64,000 nucleotides of DNA from contig NZ_JALPSC010000001.1 in the NCBI RefSeq assembly GCF_023217965.1, positions 1,364,001 to 1,428,000 on the forward strand, read 5' to 3'. The notes beneath the pieces are model-generated. The model made no database searches. It was not told the origin of the DNA and was given only the letters and a program-made list of their open reading frames with translations. The position numbers and the translations under genes are program-made. Source of the DNA: Prevotella sp. E13-27. Its GTDB lineage: Bacteria > Bacteroidota > Bacteroidia > Bacteroidales > Bacteroidaceae. The stretch's first letter is position 1. Each line of letters opens with the position of its first letter. This document shows, piece after piece, positions 36,303 to 45,428 of the stretch.

Positions 36303-37687
36303 TTTCTGACAAGTTCCTTGAACTGTTCGCCACGGTCCTCCATGTTCTTGAAGAGGTCGAAGGATGCACAGCAGGGGCTCAAGAGTACTGTTTCGCCTGG
36401 CTGAGCCAGCTCGTAGCATGCAGCAACACACTCTTTCATTGAGTGGGTGTCGCGTACAGGGATGCCGAGAGAGTCGAAATTATCGTGTAGCTTCTTATTG
36501 TCGGCACCAAGATAGACGAGTGCTGAGCACTTCTCCTTAATGAGAGGCTTGATAGGCTCGTAGTCGTTGCCTTTATCTTTGCCACCAACGATGAGTACCA
36601 CCTTGGTCTTCATGGAGTCGAGGGCATACCAGCATGCATCGACATTGGTAGCCTTGGAGTCGTTGACATAGTTGACGCCACGAACTGTGGTTACTTTCTC
36701 CAAACGGTGTTCCACTCCAGGGAAGTCGCTAAGTGACTGACGTATAACATCTTTCTTGATTCCTGCGATGTTACCTGCTATACCAGCAGCGAGCGAGTTG
36801 TAGATGTTGTGGCGTCCGGTGAGGCTGAGCTGTTCCTGCTCCATGTTGAATGGCTCAGGCTTCTCAATGACATACTTGCCTTCCTCAATATAACCTATGC
36901 TGCCTTTCTCGCGAAGCTCAGAGAACGGATACTGCACAGCCTTGATGTCATACTTCTCCAGTTCACGCTTCACTACAGGATCGTCGTTCCAATAGATGAA
37001 AGCATCGTCAGCGGTCTGGTTCTGCAGAATTCGCATCTTCGAGTCAACATAGTTCTGCATCTCAAAGTTATAACGGTCGAGATGGTCGGGGGTGATGTTG
37101 AGTAGGATGGCAATGTTTGCACGGAAGTCATACATATTGTCCAACTGGAACGAACTGAGCTCAATGATGTAGTATTCATGTGGCTCCTCTGCAACTTGCA
37201 GCGCCAGTGAGTTGCCGATGTTGCCAGCAAGTCCGCAGTCGTAGCCTGCTTCCTTGAAGATGTGATAGATGAGGCTGGTTGTGGTGGTCTTGCCGTTAGA
37301 ACCAGTGATGCATATCATCTTTGAGTTGGTATAGCGTCCGGCGAACTCTATTTCACTGATGATGTGTATGCCCTTGGCAATGGCTTTCTGAACCATGGGT
37401 GCTGTCTCGGGAATGCCTGGGCTCTTGATGATTTCATCGGCATTGAGGATCTTCTCCTCTGTATGCTGTCCCTCTTCCCATGCTATCTTGTGCTTGTCAA
37501 GCATCTCCTTATAGCGTGGGGCAATCTTAGACATGTCGGAAACGAACACATCGAAACCTTCTTTCTTTGCCAGTACGGCAGCACCTGTACCGCTCTCACC
37601 GGCACCGAGGATAACTATGGACCTACCTCCAGCCCCTCCCGAGGGGAGGGATGTCTGAATAGTCCCGTCATTTGATATTTTATTCAT
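36296..37687 (-). CDS. murD: UDP-MurNAc-L-Ala--D-Glu ligase with element-derived N-terminus
   Basis: Cytosolic ligase adding D-Glu to UDP-MurNAc-L-Ala. ATP loop ITGSNGKTTTTSLIYHIF, the NITPDHLDRY motif and the substrate-binding SKATNVDAC identify it. The conserved sequence begins at IVILGAGESGTGAAV, which in other Bacteroidota follows the initiator Met by only a few residues. Here the reading frame instead starts 25 residues earlier, inside the palindromic element 37621-37801, and the first residues (MNKISNDGTIQTSLPSGGAGG) are encoded by it. No alternative ATG, GTG or TTG exists at the normal place (the codons there are AGG TCC ATA), so the element appears to provide the start codon. It lies 128 bases after mraY. 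Confidence 0.94.
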   Translation of the reverse strand: MNKISNDGTIQTSLPSGGAGGRSIVILGAGESGTGAAVLAKKEGFDVFVSDMSKIAPRYKEMLDKHKIAWEEGQHTEEKILNADEIIKSPGIPETAPMVQKAIAKGIHIISEIEFAGRYTNSKMICITGSNGKTTTTSLIYHIFKEAGYDCGLAGNIGNSLALQVAEEPHEYYIIELSSFQLDNMYDFRANIAILLNITPDHLDRYNFEMQNYVDSKMRILQNQTADDAFIYWNDDPVVKRELEKYDIKAVQYPFSELREKGSIGYIEEGKYVIEKPEPFNMEQEQLSLTGRHNIYNSLAAGIAGNIAGIKKDVIRQSLSDFPGVEHRLEKVTTVRGVNYVNDSKATNVDACWYALDSMKTKVVLIVGGKDKGNDYEPIKPLIKEKCSALVYLGADNKKLHDNFDSLGIPVRDTHSMKECVAACYELAQPGETVLLSPCCASFDLFKNMEDRGEQFKELVRNL

Positions 37688-37801
37688 ATTCTTATTATTC
37701 TAATTTCTTTTCCTTTTTATTTCTATCTTAACTCCCCTTCACCTCCTTGTTTTATTTCTATCTAAATTCCCCTCCCCTCGGGAGGGGTTGGGGGTGGGTT
37801 T
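37621..37801. repeat. G/C-rich palindromic element at the mraY-murD junction
   Basis: Left arm 37621-37650 (acctacctccagcccctccc ...) and right arm 37769-37801 (... ggttgggggtgggttt) are inverted copies of the arms of the murF element, with internal hairpins of the cccctcccgaggggaggg kind. The ~118-base core is AT-rich, contains a partial third C-rich piece (actccccttcacctcc, 37731-37746) and the murD ATG. Length is about 181 bases. Confidence 0.8.
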
Positions 37802-37815
37802 CTGGGGTTGGTCTT

Positions 37816-39087
37816 TTATCTCATCTTTAGTGTTATAATTGTTATCGCCGCCAGAATGATCGTTGTAATCCAAAAGCGGACGGTTATCTTTGACTCATGG
37901 AATGGACGACGTGGCCATCCTTTCAGAATATATGTCGATGTCTGGTCGAGCTGATTGTCAAGCTTACGGAAGTTGTCGTGAATAGGTGTTGCACGGAACA
38001 CACGAACGCGACGGCCCTTGCGCTTCTGGAACTTGAACCATTGTGTCTGTATGATGACGCTGAGGCTCTCAACGAAGAAGATGCCGCAGAGTATTGGGAG
38101 AAGCAGTTCCTTGTGGATGATGACTGCACAGACGCCAATTATACCGCCGATGGTCAGCGAGCCAGTGTCGCCCATGAAGATCTGTGCAGGATAGGCGTTG
38201 TACCACAGGAAACCAATCATTGCACCCACGAAAGCACAGAGGAACACTACCAACTCCTCAGAGTGAGGTATGTACATGATGTCGAAATAGCTGGCATAGC
38301 CTATGTGTGACGACACATAGGCAAGTATGCCCAGCGCCACACCTATTATGGCTGAGTTGCCGGCACACATGCCGTCCATGCCATCGTTGAGGTTTGCTCC
38401 ATTTGACACGGCTGTTACTACTATGATTGTCATGATGACAAACAGCACCCATCCTGCTGCAACCTTGTTCTTGCCCATGAAGCTCATAACCTCTGAATAG
38501 TTGAGGTTGTGGTTCTTTATGAATGGGATGGTGGTATGCAGCGATTTTACTGCCGTTTTATTATGCTTCACTACAATCTCGTTGTTGGGCTGTACCACGT
38601 TGACGTTCTCGCGAACGACTGCATCGGGGCTGAGCCAGATGGTGAGACCAACGATAAAACCGATGGAAACCTGTCCGATAATCTTATATTTGCCTTTCAG
38701 ACCTTCTTTGTTCTGGCGGAAAATCTTGATGTAGTCGTCCATGAAGCCGAGGAATCCCAGCCACAGTGTAGTAACGATCATCAGTATAAGATAGATGTTA
38801 CGCAGACGGCCGAAGAGCAGGATAGGCACGAGGATAGCTACGATGATGATGACACCACCCATGGTGGGAACACCCTTCTTTTCTACTCCGAATGGGTCGA
38901 TAGCCGGGTCGCGCTCGGTCTCGAAGATCTTGCGACGCTTCATCCATTTGATGAAGTACTCACCGAACCATGCTGATATGCACAATGACAGGATGAGTGC
39001 CAGCAGTGAGCGGAACGAGATGTAGCTCCACATGTGTGAACCAGGGATATTCAGGTTCTCAAGAAGACGGAAGATATAGTATAGCAT
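37816..39087 (-). CDS. mraY: Phospho-MurNAc-pentapeptide transferase (lipid I synthase)
   Basis: Integral membrane enzyme that transfers phospho-MurNAc-pentapeptide to undecaprenyl phosphate. The 423-residue, ~10-helix protein carries the family signatures GFMDDYIKIFRQNKEGLKGK (adjacent Asp pair), ANLNDGMDGM (Mg-binding), and the cytoplasmic loop RVFRATPIHDNFRK. There is a ~60-residue extra loop (residues about 155-215, VVRENVNVVQPNNEIVVKHN), as is common in Bacteroidota MraY. The gene is followed by the palindromic element and murD. Confidence 0.97.
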   Translation of the reverse strand: MLYYIFRLLENLNIPGSHMWSYISFRSLLALILSLCISAWFGEYFIKWMKRRKIFETERDPAIDPFGVEKKGVPTMGGVIIIVAILVPILLFGRLRNIYLILMIVTTLWLGFLGFMDDYIKIFRQNKEGLKGKYKIIGQVSIGFIVGLTIWLSPDAVVRENVNVVQPNNEIVVKHNKTAVKSLHTTIPFIKNHNLNYSEVMSFMGKNKVAAGWVLFVIMTIIVVTAVSNGANLNDGMDGMCAGNSAIIGVALGILAYVSSHIGYASYFDIMYIPHSEELVVFLCAFVGAMIGFLWYNAYPAQIFMGDTGSLTIGGIIGVCAVIIHKELLLPILCGIFFVESLSVIIQTQWFKFQKRKGRRVRVFRATPIHDNFRKLDNQLDQTSTYILKGWPRRPFHESKITVRFWITTIILAAITIITLKMR

Positions 39088-39109
39088 TGCTTTGTTGTTG
39101 TTTCGTTAT

Positions 39110-39165
39110 TTTGCTTTTTCGTTTTAACGTTAACGTTATAACGTTTTAACGATGTTTCGATTTTC
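39110..39165. repeat. AACGTT/ATCGAAACATCG simple repeat
   Basis: The murE-mraY spacer is made of aacgttaacgttataacgtt-type units and ends in a motif whose complement (atcgaaacatcgtt) recurs at 60155-60168 before ddl. Confidence 0.75.
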
Positions 39166-39167
39166 CT

Positions 39168-40631
39168 TTATTTTGCTACTCCGAAGATTTCGCGAACAAC
39201 TTCGCGGTCGTCGAAGTGATGTTTCACACCTTTTACTTCCTGATAGTCTTCGTGACCTTTGCCGGCTATGAGGATGACATCACCCTTCTCAGCCAGCATA
39301 CAAGCAGTCTTGATGGCTTCACGACGGTCAATGATGCTTACCACCTTCTTCATCTGTTTCTGGTCGAGACCGCTGAGCATATCGTTGATAATGTCCTGTG
39401 GCTCCTCGAAGCGGGGGTTGTCGCTGGTTATGATTACGCGGTCGCTCTGCTTGACAGCTTCCTGAGCCATGAGAGGACGCTTGCCTTTGTCGCGGTTGCC
39501 GCCTGCGCCACATACGGTGATGACTTTTCCATCGGTTCCATCGAGCACCTCGTGTATGGCTTTCAGTACGTTGTCCAGTGCGTCGGGGGTGTGGGCATAG
39601 TCCACGACTGCTGTCACGCCTTCTTCAGAACGAATTGGTTCCAAACGGCCGGCAACGCTCTTCAGTGTGCTCATAACAACGAGTATGTCCTCTGGCTGCT
39701 TGCCGAGCATGATGGCTGCGCCATATACGGCAAGGAGATTGCTGACATTGAACTTTCCAATGAACTGTACACCTACTTCATGTCCATCAATCTCAAGGTA
39801 CATGCCCTCAAAATGACACTCTACAATACGCGCACGGAAGTCGGCCATGGCGCGAGTGGAATAGGTCTTGACGGTAGCTTTGGTGTTCTGTACCATGTAC
39901 ATGCCGTTTTTGTCATCGATGTTGATGATGGCAAAGGCATCTTTTGGAAGCATGTCGAAGAATGCCTTCTTGGCGTTGCGATAGTTCTCTACTGTCTTGT
40001 GGTAATCGAGGTGGTCGCGGGTGAGGTTGGTGAAGATTCCGCCAGCGAACTTCAGACCGCCGATGCGCTTCTGTGCTATAGCGTGGCTTGAGCATTCCAT
40101 GAATACATATTCACAACCAGCGTCAACCATGCGGCGCAGCAGGCGGTTCAGCTCTATAGGGTCGGGCGTGGTATGATCGGCAGGTATGGCTTCGCCCTCA
40201 ATATAGTTGCAGACTGTTGAAAGCAGACCGCACTTGTGACCCATGGCACGGAACATGTTGTAGAGCAGTGTGGCAATAGTCGTCTTACCGTTGGTGCCTG
40301 TGACTCCTACCAGCTTCAGCTTCGTTGATGGGTTACCCTGGAATGTAGTGGCGATGATGCCTGTCACGTCTTCTGTTGATGGCACTTGAACGTATGTGAC
40401 ACCATCAGCAAGTGACTCTGGCATGTCTTCGCACACAATGGCTGTTGCACCCAGTTCTATTGCTTTACCTATGTATTTATGACCATCGGTCTGTGTGCCT
40501 TTGATGGCAAGGAACAGATGGCCCTTGGCTATGCGGCGTGAGTCAATGTTTACATCGGCAATGTCAATGTCAGTATTGCCTACAACTGACACAGTCTTGA
40601 TGTTCTTCAGTAGTTCAGAAAGTTTCATCAT
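39168..40631 (-). CDS. murE: UDP-MurNAc-L-Ala-D-Glu--meso-diaminopimelate ligase
   Basis: Cytosolic ligase for the third stem-peptide residue. The 487-residue protein has [16 protein letters not shown] in domain 1, ATP loop [18 protein letters not shown], the [13 protein letters not shown] uridine/phosphate region, and the specificity loop [13 protein letters not shown]. The Asp-Asn-Pro-Arg motif marks meso-diaminopimelate as substrate rather than lysine, so this organism should have mDAP-type peptidoglycan. Two adjacent starts (40631, 40628) exist. It lies 41 bases after ftsI. Confidence 0.97.
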   Translation of the reverse strand: MMKLSELLKNIKTVSVVGNTDIDIADVNIDSRRIAKGHLFLAIKGTQTDGHKYIGKAIELGATAIVCEDMPESLADGVTYVQVPSTEDVTGIIATTFQGNPSTKLKLVGVTGTNGKTTIATLLYNMFRAMGHKCGLLSTVCNYIEGEAIPADHTTPDPIELNRLLRRMVDAGCEYVFMECSSHAIAQKRIGGLKFAGGIFTNLTRDHLDYHKTVENYRNAKKAFFDMLPKDAFAIINIDDKNGMYMVQNTKATVKTYSTRAMADFRARIVECHFEGMYLEIDGHEVGVQFIGKFNVSNLLAVYGAAIMLGKQPEDILVVMSTLKSVAGRLEPIRSEEGVTAVVDYAHTPDALDNVLKAIHEVLDGTDGKVITVCGAGGNRDKGKRPLMAQEAVKQSDRVIITSDNPRFEEPQDIINDMLSGLDQKQMKKVVSIIDRREAIKTACMLAEKGDVILIAGKGHEDYQEVKGVKHHFDDREVVREIFGVAK

Positions 40632-40672
40632 ATCGCGTACCTTATATTATATATATGTTGTTTTGTGAATTG

Positions 40673-42883
40673 TTATTCTAATACCAGACTGCATGTCATG
40701 CCATTGTGAACCATTGCTCCATAAGGAACACTTTGGCTCTTGACACGTCCGATGCCTTTAATCTGTACCTTCATGCCGTTTGATTCAAGAAGATATACGG
40801 CATCACTGGCTCCCATTCCTGTCACGTCGGGCATGGTCTTGTAGCTTTGCTTCTCTTCAGCGAGCTTTACTTCTTTGTCGTCACTTGATGCCTTGCCCCA
40901 GATAGGGTCACCAGCGCTGTATGTTCCGCCCCATCCTCCTGTCGTCTTGACACCAAGCTGGCGCAGTACATAGTCGGCTGCGAGAACATTGCCGTTCTTT
41001 ACGTCGGGCACGAATACTGAGGAGGCATCGCGGGCATCATCGACACGTGTCTTCAGATACTTGGACATGACACCTTCTGAGATCTTGTGGAATACAGCAC
41101 CGGCCATACCACCGCCAGATGCAGGAAGACCAGGCTTCTTCAGGCATACTATGCATGAGTATTTGGGACTGTCGGCAGGGAAGAATCCTACGAACGACAG
41201 CCAGTACCACATAGTTCCGTTCTTATAGCCGGCTCCACCTTGTGACACCTGAGCCGTTCCTGTCTTGCCTGCCACTTTGAATGAGCGTGAGCCCGCCTTC
41301 TTTCCCAAGCCTTGGCTGACGACATGTTCCAAAATCGTCTGCATGGTCTTTATCGTCTGTGGCTTTGCTATCTGGTCTTTGATAACTTCGGGCTGTGTCT
41401 CATATACCACCTCACCGTTGCGCATAATCTGCTTAACGAAACGTGGACGCATCATCTTGCCGTCGTTGGCAATGGCGTTGTAGAACGTTACAGTATTGAT
41501 TGGCGCAATCTGTGTCTCATAGCCGATAGACATCCAGGGAAGGGTGGTCTTACTCCAGTATTCAGCCTTGTTGGTTGTCTTGGTGTTCGGCATGCGGATC
41601 TTTGGAGGCAGATAGCCAACGATGGGCAGTTCAAGGTCTGCACCAATGCCTACGCGATACAAGCCTTTGACATAGCGTTCAGGATGTTCGTGGTAGAACT
41701 TGTCTATGACGTAGCTCACACCGATGTTTGAACTGACCTCAAGTGTGCGTGCCACGTTGATGTCGCCATATCCGCCACGATACCAGTTGTGGTCCTTCAT
41801 GTTGCTGCCGTGCATGTTCATGATGCCGTTGCCAGTATGTATGATATAGCTGGTGTCGCCAGGTATGACGCCATCGTCGAGCGCCACGAGGAACGAGGCT
41901 GTCTTGAACACTGAGCCAGGCTCACAGCGGTAGCTTATGGCATGGTTCACAGTCTCGTAGTATTCGCCATCATCACATCTTGTCAGGTTGACAATGGCTT
42001 TCACGTCACCCGTCTTCACTTCCATGAGTATTGCAACACCCATTGTGGCATTGTCTTTTTTCAGCTCGTCTCTGAGAGCACGTTCGGCAAGGTCTTGCAT
42101 GCCTACGTCGATGGTTGTGACAATATCTGAACCGTTGACGGGTGGGGCGACGGTAATCTTAAGCTGTTTGTCACGCACCTTCTGCTTATAGTAAAAGCCG
42201 TTGGTGCCGCGAAGTATGGAGTCGTAGGATAGCTCGATGCCGCACTTTGCTGAGTCGAGAGCTCCGAACATCTCGCCTACTGTGCGCTGCGCCAACGAAC
42301 CGAATGGGCGCTGACGTGCGTTCTTGTTTGCTTCTGCATGGAAACCGCCGCGACCTTGCGACATACATAGAATGGGCAGAGTAGCCACTTCGCGGAACGT
42401 GCCATAATCTACTCGGCGCGGCCACAGAGGCCAGTGACGGTGGCCCAAAGAGCCGTCTGACAGTTTCTTATTCTTTCCTTCGAGAATCTTCTTTTTGAAG
42501 TCTTCAGCTGAACGCTCTGGGAAAATACGGTGTAGTCCATTGCAGATGGTGTCTATGTTTTCTGTCCACAGCGTGTCGAGCTTGTGCATCTTGGCGGTGT
42601 CAACAGGCTGGTCTTTCATACGTCCAGGCTGGAAGTCGATGAACAGCTTGTATTCGGGTATGCTTGATGCCATGAGCTGACCGTCGCAGCTGAGGATATT
42701 GCCACGTGCCGGCTGCTCTATGATGCTGTCTTTCTTTGCCTGCTTGGCTACAGCATCCCAGAAGTCTTTCTTGGCAGTCATAATGTAGCCTGCCTTTCCT
42801 AAGATGGAAAGGCCGATGAGTGTGAGGACTATTGCGATACTCCAATAGCGCGGAAGAACTTTCTTGCTTTCAAACTTGCTCAT
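40673..42883 (-). CDS. ftsI: Septal peptidoglycan transpeptidase FtsI (class B PBP) with PASTA domain
   Basis: Bitopic class B penicillin-binding protein that crosslinks septal glycan made by FtsW. In order over 736 residues: short cytoplasmic end, one membrane helix (SIAIVLTLIGLSILGKAGYI), pedestal domain, transpeptidase domain with SVFK (nucleophile Ser324, Lys327), SSN and KTGT (in VAGKTGTAQVSQGG), and a C-terminal PASTA domain (MPDVTGMGASDAVYLLESNG). A region at about residues 150-200 (HRHWPLWPRRVDYGTFREV) is typical of the Bacteroidota proteins. It follows the ftsL-like gene by 33 bases. Confidence 0.97.
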   Translation of the reverse strand: MSKFESKKVLPRYWSIAIVLTLIGLSILGKAGYIMTAKKDFWDAVAKQAKKDSIIEQPARGNILSCDGQLMASSIPEYKLFIDFQPGRMKDQPVDTAKMHKLDTLWTENIDTICNGLHRIFPERSAEDFKKKILEGKNKKLSDGSLGHRHWPLWPRRVDYGTFREVATLPILCMSQGRGGFHAEANKNARQRPFGSLAQRTVGEMFGALDSAKCGIELSYDSILRGTNGFYYKQKVRDKQLKITVAPPVNGSDIVTTIDVGMQDLAERALRDELKKDNATMGVAILMEVKTGDVKAIVNLTRCDDGEYYETVNHAISYRCEPGSVFKTASFLVALDDGVIPGDTSYIIHTGNGIMNMHGSNMKDHNWYRGGYGDINVARTLEVSSNIGVSYVIDKFYHEHPERYVKGLYRVGIGADLELPIVGYLPPKIRMPNTKTTNKAEYWSKTTLPWMSIGYETQIAPINTVTFYNAIANDGKMMRPRFVKQIMRNGEVVYETQPEVIKDQIAKPQTIKTMQTILEHVVSQGLGKKAGSRSFKVAGKTGTAQVSQGGAGYKNGTMWYWLSFVGFFPADSPKYSCIVCLKKPGLPASGGGMAGAVFHKISEGVMSKYLKTRVDDARDASSVFVPDVKNGNVLAADYVLRQLGVKTTGGWGGTYSAGDPIWGKASSDDKEVKLAEEKQSYKTMPDVTGMGASDAVYLLESNGMKVQIKGIGRVKSQSVPYGAMVHNGMTCSLVLE

Positions 42884-42916
42884 GTCTTGTGGCTACTTTT
42901 TAACTGTCTGTCTTTT

Positions 42917-43408
42917 TTATTTTTCTTCTGGAATGTAAACTTTATATGGCGGCTGGACGCTTGGGTGGATGCCTTTCACCCGTTCCAGACTGTCCATGTT
43001 TTGCTGGAGAGCTTTCAGTAGCTTACTTTCGCGGCAACGCTCGGTGAGTTGACTCGAACTTGAGAGTGCCTTGTACTTCGCATCGGTAAGGTCTTTCTCA
43101 AGTTGTGCAATGTCGATCATATCCTGCTGGCACTGGTAACGGAAAGCTACGTAGAATGTGAGGAACAGAGCTATGAGAAGACACAGCCACACCTGTCGGA
43201 TGACGCCTCTTCTTGAAAGGACGTCGCCACCGAGAATCTTCATTAGCGACAGCGATGAAGCCGGTGCGTCATCGTCTTCGGTGACGCTGTCTTTCAGTTG
43301 CTGCAGAGTAGATTGTACGTCTTCTTCTTTCTTGGTCTGAAGATTGTCTTCTGCTGCCTGCTTCAGCGTTTCCTGTATGTCGAGAGCCTCGTCAGTATCT
43401 TTTTTCAT
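42917..43408 (-). CDS. ftsL: FtsL-like division protein
   Basis: A 163-residue bitopic protein: an acidic cytoplasmic segment of about 70 residues (QETLKQAAEDNLQTKKEED), one membrane helix (VWLCLLIALFLTFYVAF), and a short periplasmic coiled coil (IDIAQLEKDLTDAKYKALS). This topology and the position between rsmH and ftsI match the divergent Bacteroidota FtsL, which forms a complex with FtsQ/DivIC and activates FtsW/FtsI. Sequence conservation is low, so position carries much of the call. The cytoplasmic part is longer than in proteobacterial FtsL. Confidence 0.88.
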   Translation of the reverse strand: MKKDTDEALDIQETLKQAAEDNLQTKKEEDVQSTLQQLKDSVTEDDDAPASSLSLMKILGGDVLSRRGVIRQVWLCLLIALFLTFYVAFRYQCQQDMIDIAQLEKDLTDAKYKALSSSSQLTERCRESKLLKALQQNMDSLERVKGIHPSVQPPYKVYIPEEK

Positions 43409-43459
43409 GCTAATGTCTGTCTCTTTTTGTTTTCCTTGTAATGTCTGTTCTCACATTGA

Positions 43460-44374
43460 TTAGAGCTTCTCTGCAATCCTGAGCTTTGCGCTTCTGCTGC
43501 GAGGGTTTCGATCTATCTCTTCGTCGGAAGGTACTATAACCTTGTTGTTGACGACCTTCAACGGTGCATTGGAGCGTCCGAAGAAGTCCTGTTCGACCTT
43601 ACCTTCTATGTTGCCAGAGCGCATCATGTTCTTTACCATGCGGTCTTCAAGCGAGTGATAGGTGATGACGCTCAGACGTCCACCCTTGGCGAGCAGTTCC
43701 TGTGCTCCGTAAAGCATCTCCTGTAGGGCCTGCATCTCGTGGTTCACTTCTATTCGCAGTGCTTGGAACATCTGTGCCTGCTCTTTCTTCTCGTGTTTGG
43801 GAGAGAAAAGCTTTGCGGTGGCATTAATCAGGTCCTGTGTCGTCTGCAATGGTTGCTGCTGGCGGGCTTTCACAATGGCTGCTGCCATGCGGCGTGCCTG
43901 TTTCAGTTCACCATAGAGGTAGAAGATGTCCGACAGCTGCTCTTCGCTGTAGCTATTGAGTATGTCGGCTGCTGTGGTGTCGGCGCGTCGGTTCATCCTC
44001 ATGTCGAGAGGAGCATCGAAACGGAACGAGAATCCGCGTGTCTCGTCGTCGAAATGGTGACTGGATACACCCAAGTCTGCAAGCAGTCCGTTGATCTCCT
44101 CTATGCCATAGTAGCGCATCCAGTTCTTCAGGTATCGGAAGTTGCTGCGCACGAATGTGAAACGGCTGTCACTGACGATGTTTTTCTCTGCATCAGCATC
44201 CTGATCGAAGCTGAAAAGATGACCTTTCGGACCCAGACGACGAAGGATTTCGCGTGAATGGCCGCCTCCGCCAAAGGTTACGTCAACATAAACACCGTCG
44301 GGCTGGATGTCCAGCCCGTCGACGCTCTCCTGTAAAAGCACAGGAATATGATATGTCTCTGCAGTCTTTATCAT
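43460..44374 (-). CDS. rsmH: 16S rRNA m4C1402 methyltransferase RsmH (MraW)
   Basis: SAM-dependent methyltransferase that modifies N4 of C1402 in the decoding centre. The 304-residue protein carries HIPVLLQESVDGL at the N-terminus, SAM loop VDVTFGGGGHSREIL, LLADLGVSSHHFDDETRGFSF and the late VITYHSLEDRMVK motif, all diagnostic. It lies 7 bases after mraZ, the standard order, and is expected to be co-transcribed and controlled by MraZ. Confidence 0.97.
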   Translation of the reverse strand: MIKTAETYHIPVLLQESVDGLDIQPDGVYVDVTFGGGGHSREILRRLGPKGHLFSFDQDADAEKNIVSDSRFTFVRSNFRYLKNWMRYYGIEEINGLLADLGVSSHHFDDETRGFSFRFDAPLDMRMNRRADTTAADILNSYSEEQLSDIFYLYGELKQARRMAAAIVKARQQQPLQTTQDLINATAKLFSPKHEKKEQAQMFQALRIEVNHEMQALQEMLYGAQELLAKGGRLSVITYHSLEDRMVKNMMRSGNIEGKVEQDFFGRSNAPLKVVNNKVIVPSDEEIDRNPRSRSAKLRIAEKL

Positions 44375-44381
44375 CGTCGTG

Positions 44382-44831
44382 CTATTGTTGTTTACCCATT
44401 ATGGCTTTCAGTCGGGATGCAAACTCTTCCTGTGGCAGGAACGGCTTCTCGGTCTTTTCAGCTGCCCATATCTCTATAGTGTCTTTTATGCCTATGAATC
44501 TAACAGCTTGCTCTATGCCCGCTGCTTGGAGCAGTCGTTTTGATATTAGGAAGCGCCCGTTACCGTCAAGGGTCAGCATCTCTGCCTCTGCCATGAATTC
44601 CCTGAGCACCATCTGCTCGTCTTCATCCCATTCAGATACTTTTGCAGAAATCTCGTCCAGTCGGCGGTTCCATGCACTCTCCGGGTAGAGAACCAGACAC
44701 TTCCCGTGTATGTCGGTGCGGAGAATAAGCTGCTCCTCGCCAGCAACCTGCAGTTGCTTGCGGAAAGTGGCGGGAAGGAACACGCGTCCCTTGGCGTCAG
44801 TTCTGGCTTCTATGTTACCTAAAAATCGCAT
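44382..44831 (-). CDS. mraZ: Transcriptional regulator MraZ
   Basis: A 149-residue AbrB-like DNA-binding protein built of two SpoVT/MraZ repeats: FLGNIEARTDAKGRVFLPA at the N-terminus and EMLTLDGNGRFLISKRLL in the second half. It forms a ring that binds several direct GTGGG-type repeats spaced at 10 bases upstream of its own gene and, in studied bacteria, represses the dcw operon. Such repeats are present here at 44888-44913. It is the first gene of the operon; the -7 element at 44871-44878 lies 40 bases before the start. Confidence 0.97.
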   Translation of the reverse strand: MRFLGNIEARTDAKGRVFLPATFRKQLQVAGEEQLILRTDIHGKCLVLYPESAWNRRLDEISAKVSEWDEDEQMVLREFMAEAEMLTLDGNGRFLISKRLLQAAGIEQAVRFIGIKDTIEIWAAEKTEKPFLPQEEFASRLKAIMGKQQ

Positions 44832-44870
44832 GCGTACTTATATAAAAATCCACGCGTGGGGACTTCGGTG

Positions 44871-44878
44871 CAAAAGTA
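44871..44878 (-). promoter_or_regulatory. -7 element of the dcw operon promoter
   Basis: The minus strand reads TACTTTTG, a full TAnnTTTG match. The -33 region has no TTTG; its place is taken by the GTGGG repeats, consistent with a promoter regulated by MraZ. Confidence 0.55.
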
Positions 44879-44887
44879 GTAATTTTC

Positions 44888-44913
44888 CTCCACAATTCCC
44901 CACAATTCCCCAC
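44888..44913 (-). promoter_or_regulatory. MraZ operator: three GTGGG-type repeats
   Basis: The minus strand reads GTGGGG (44913-44908), GTGGGG (44903-44898), GTGGAG (44893-44888), each separated by a 4-5-base AATT spacer, giving exact 10-base phasing. This is the form known for MraZ binding boxes in other phyla (repeated TGGGN with 5-base spacers). The third box has one change. Confidence 0.75.
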
Positions 44914-45116
44914 ATTTTTTTTGTTAAAACGGAAAAAAATATTTTTGTGGCTTTTCGGGGTGCCTTTTTTTACACAAATCTTGAATTTTGTGCATTAATT
45001 TAACTGTCGTAATGCGTAGATAAGTATTCTGTTTTGAGTTGAAATTGTTGATTGCTCATACAGACAAAGAAACCAAAACTGTTGCAAAAAGAAATAAAAA
45101 CAGACTGAAATATTTA

Positions 45117-45205
45117 AATCTGCGACACAGATTTAATAAACTGCGTCGTGGATTATATAATCTGCGTCACAGATTTAATAATCTGCGTCACAGATTTAAT
45201 AATTT
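45117..45205. repeat. 21-bp palindromic tandem repeat
   Basis: Units begin at 45117, 45138, 45159, 45180 and 45201. The third and fourth are identical (aatctgcgtcacagatttaat), the first has one change, the second several, and the fifth is only a degenerate start. Each full unit is a hairpin (aaatctg / cagattt). It lies in the 597-base divergent spacer between mraZ and the glsA-like gene, where I see no other gene. A frame at 45039-45287 reads the array as seven-residue repeats, but I do not call it coding. Confidence 0.85.
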
Positions 45206-45391
45206 CCGTCAGTTCTGCTCTCTTTATATGACAGAACAGCCAGGCATTTCCGCCGTATTAGTATTGTATTCCTGTTTGGTGCGCTAACTGATATATGATG
45301 TAAGCATAGTGGATATGGAAAAAAACATTAAATGAAGCCTTGTTTTTGCACATTTTATTTAGAAAAAGTGCAAAAATTAAAAGAATTGTTG

Positions 45392-45400
45392 TAATTTTGC
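45392..45400 (+). promoter_or_regulatory. -7 element before the glsA-like gene
   Basis: TAATTTTGC is a full match to TAnnTTTGy, 28 bases before the ATG at 45429. No convincing TTTG at -33. Confidence 0.5.
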
Positions 45401-45428
45401 CAATTCAAAGCGCAATATGTAAGCAAAT

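Noticed and set aside
39216..40091. 291-residue frame on the plus strand
   Set aside because: It is the complement of murE, which has all Mur-ligase motifs; composition is that of a shadow frame.
45117..45205. CRISPR array
   Set aside because: Direct tandem units without spacers; period 21 bases.
45039..45287. Possible 82-residue protein with heptad repeats (LRHRFNN)
   Set aside because: The frame follows from the 21-base period of a DNA hairpin repeat; there is no matching promoter or homologue I recognise, and the ends are not protein-like.
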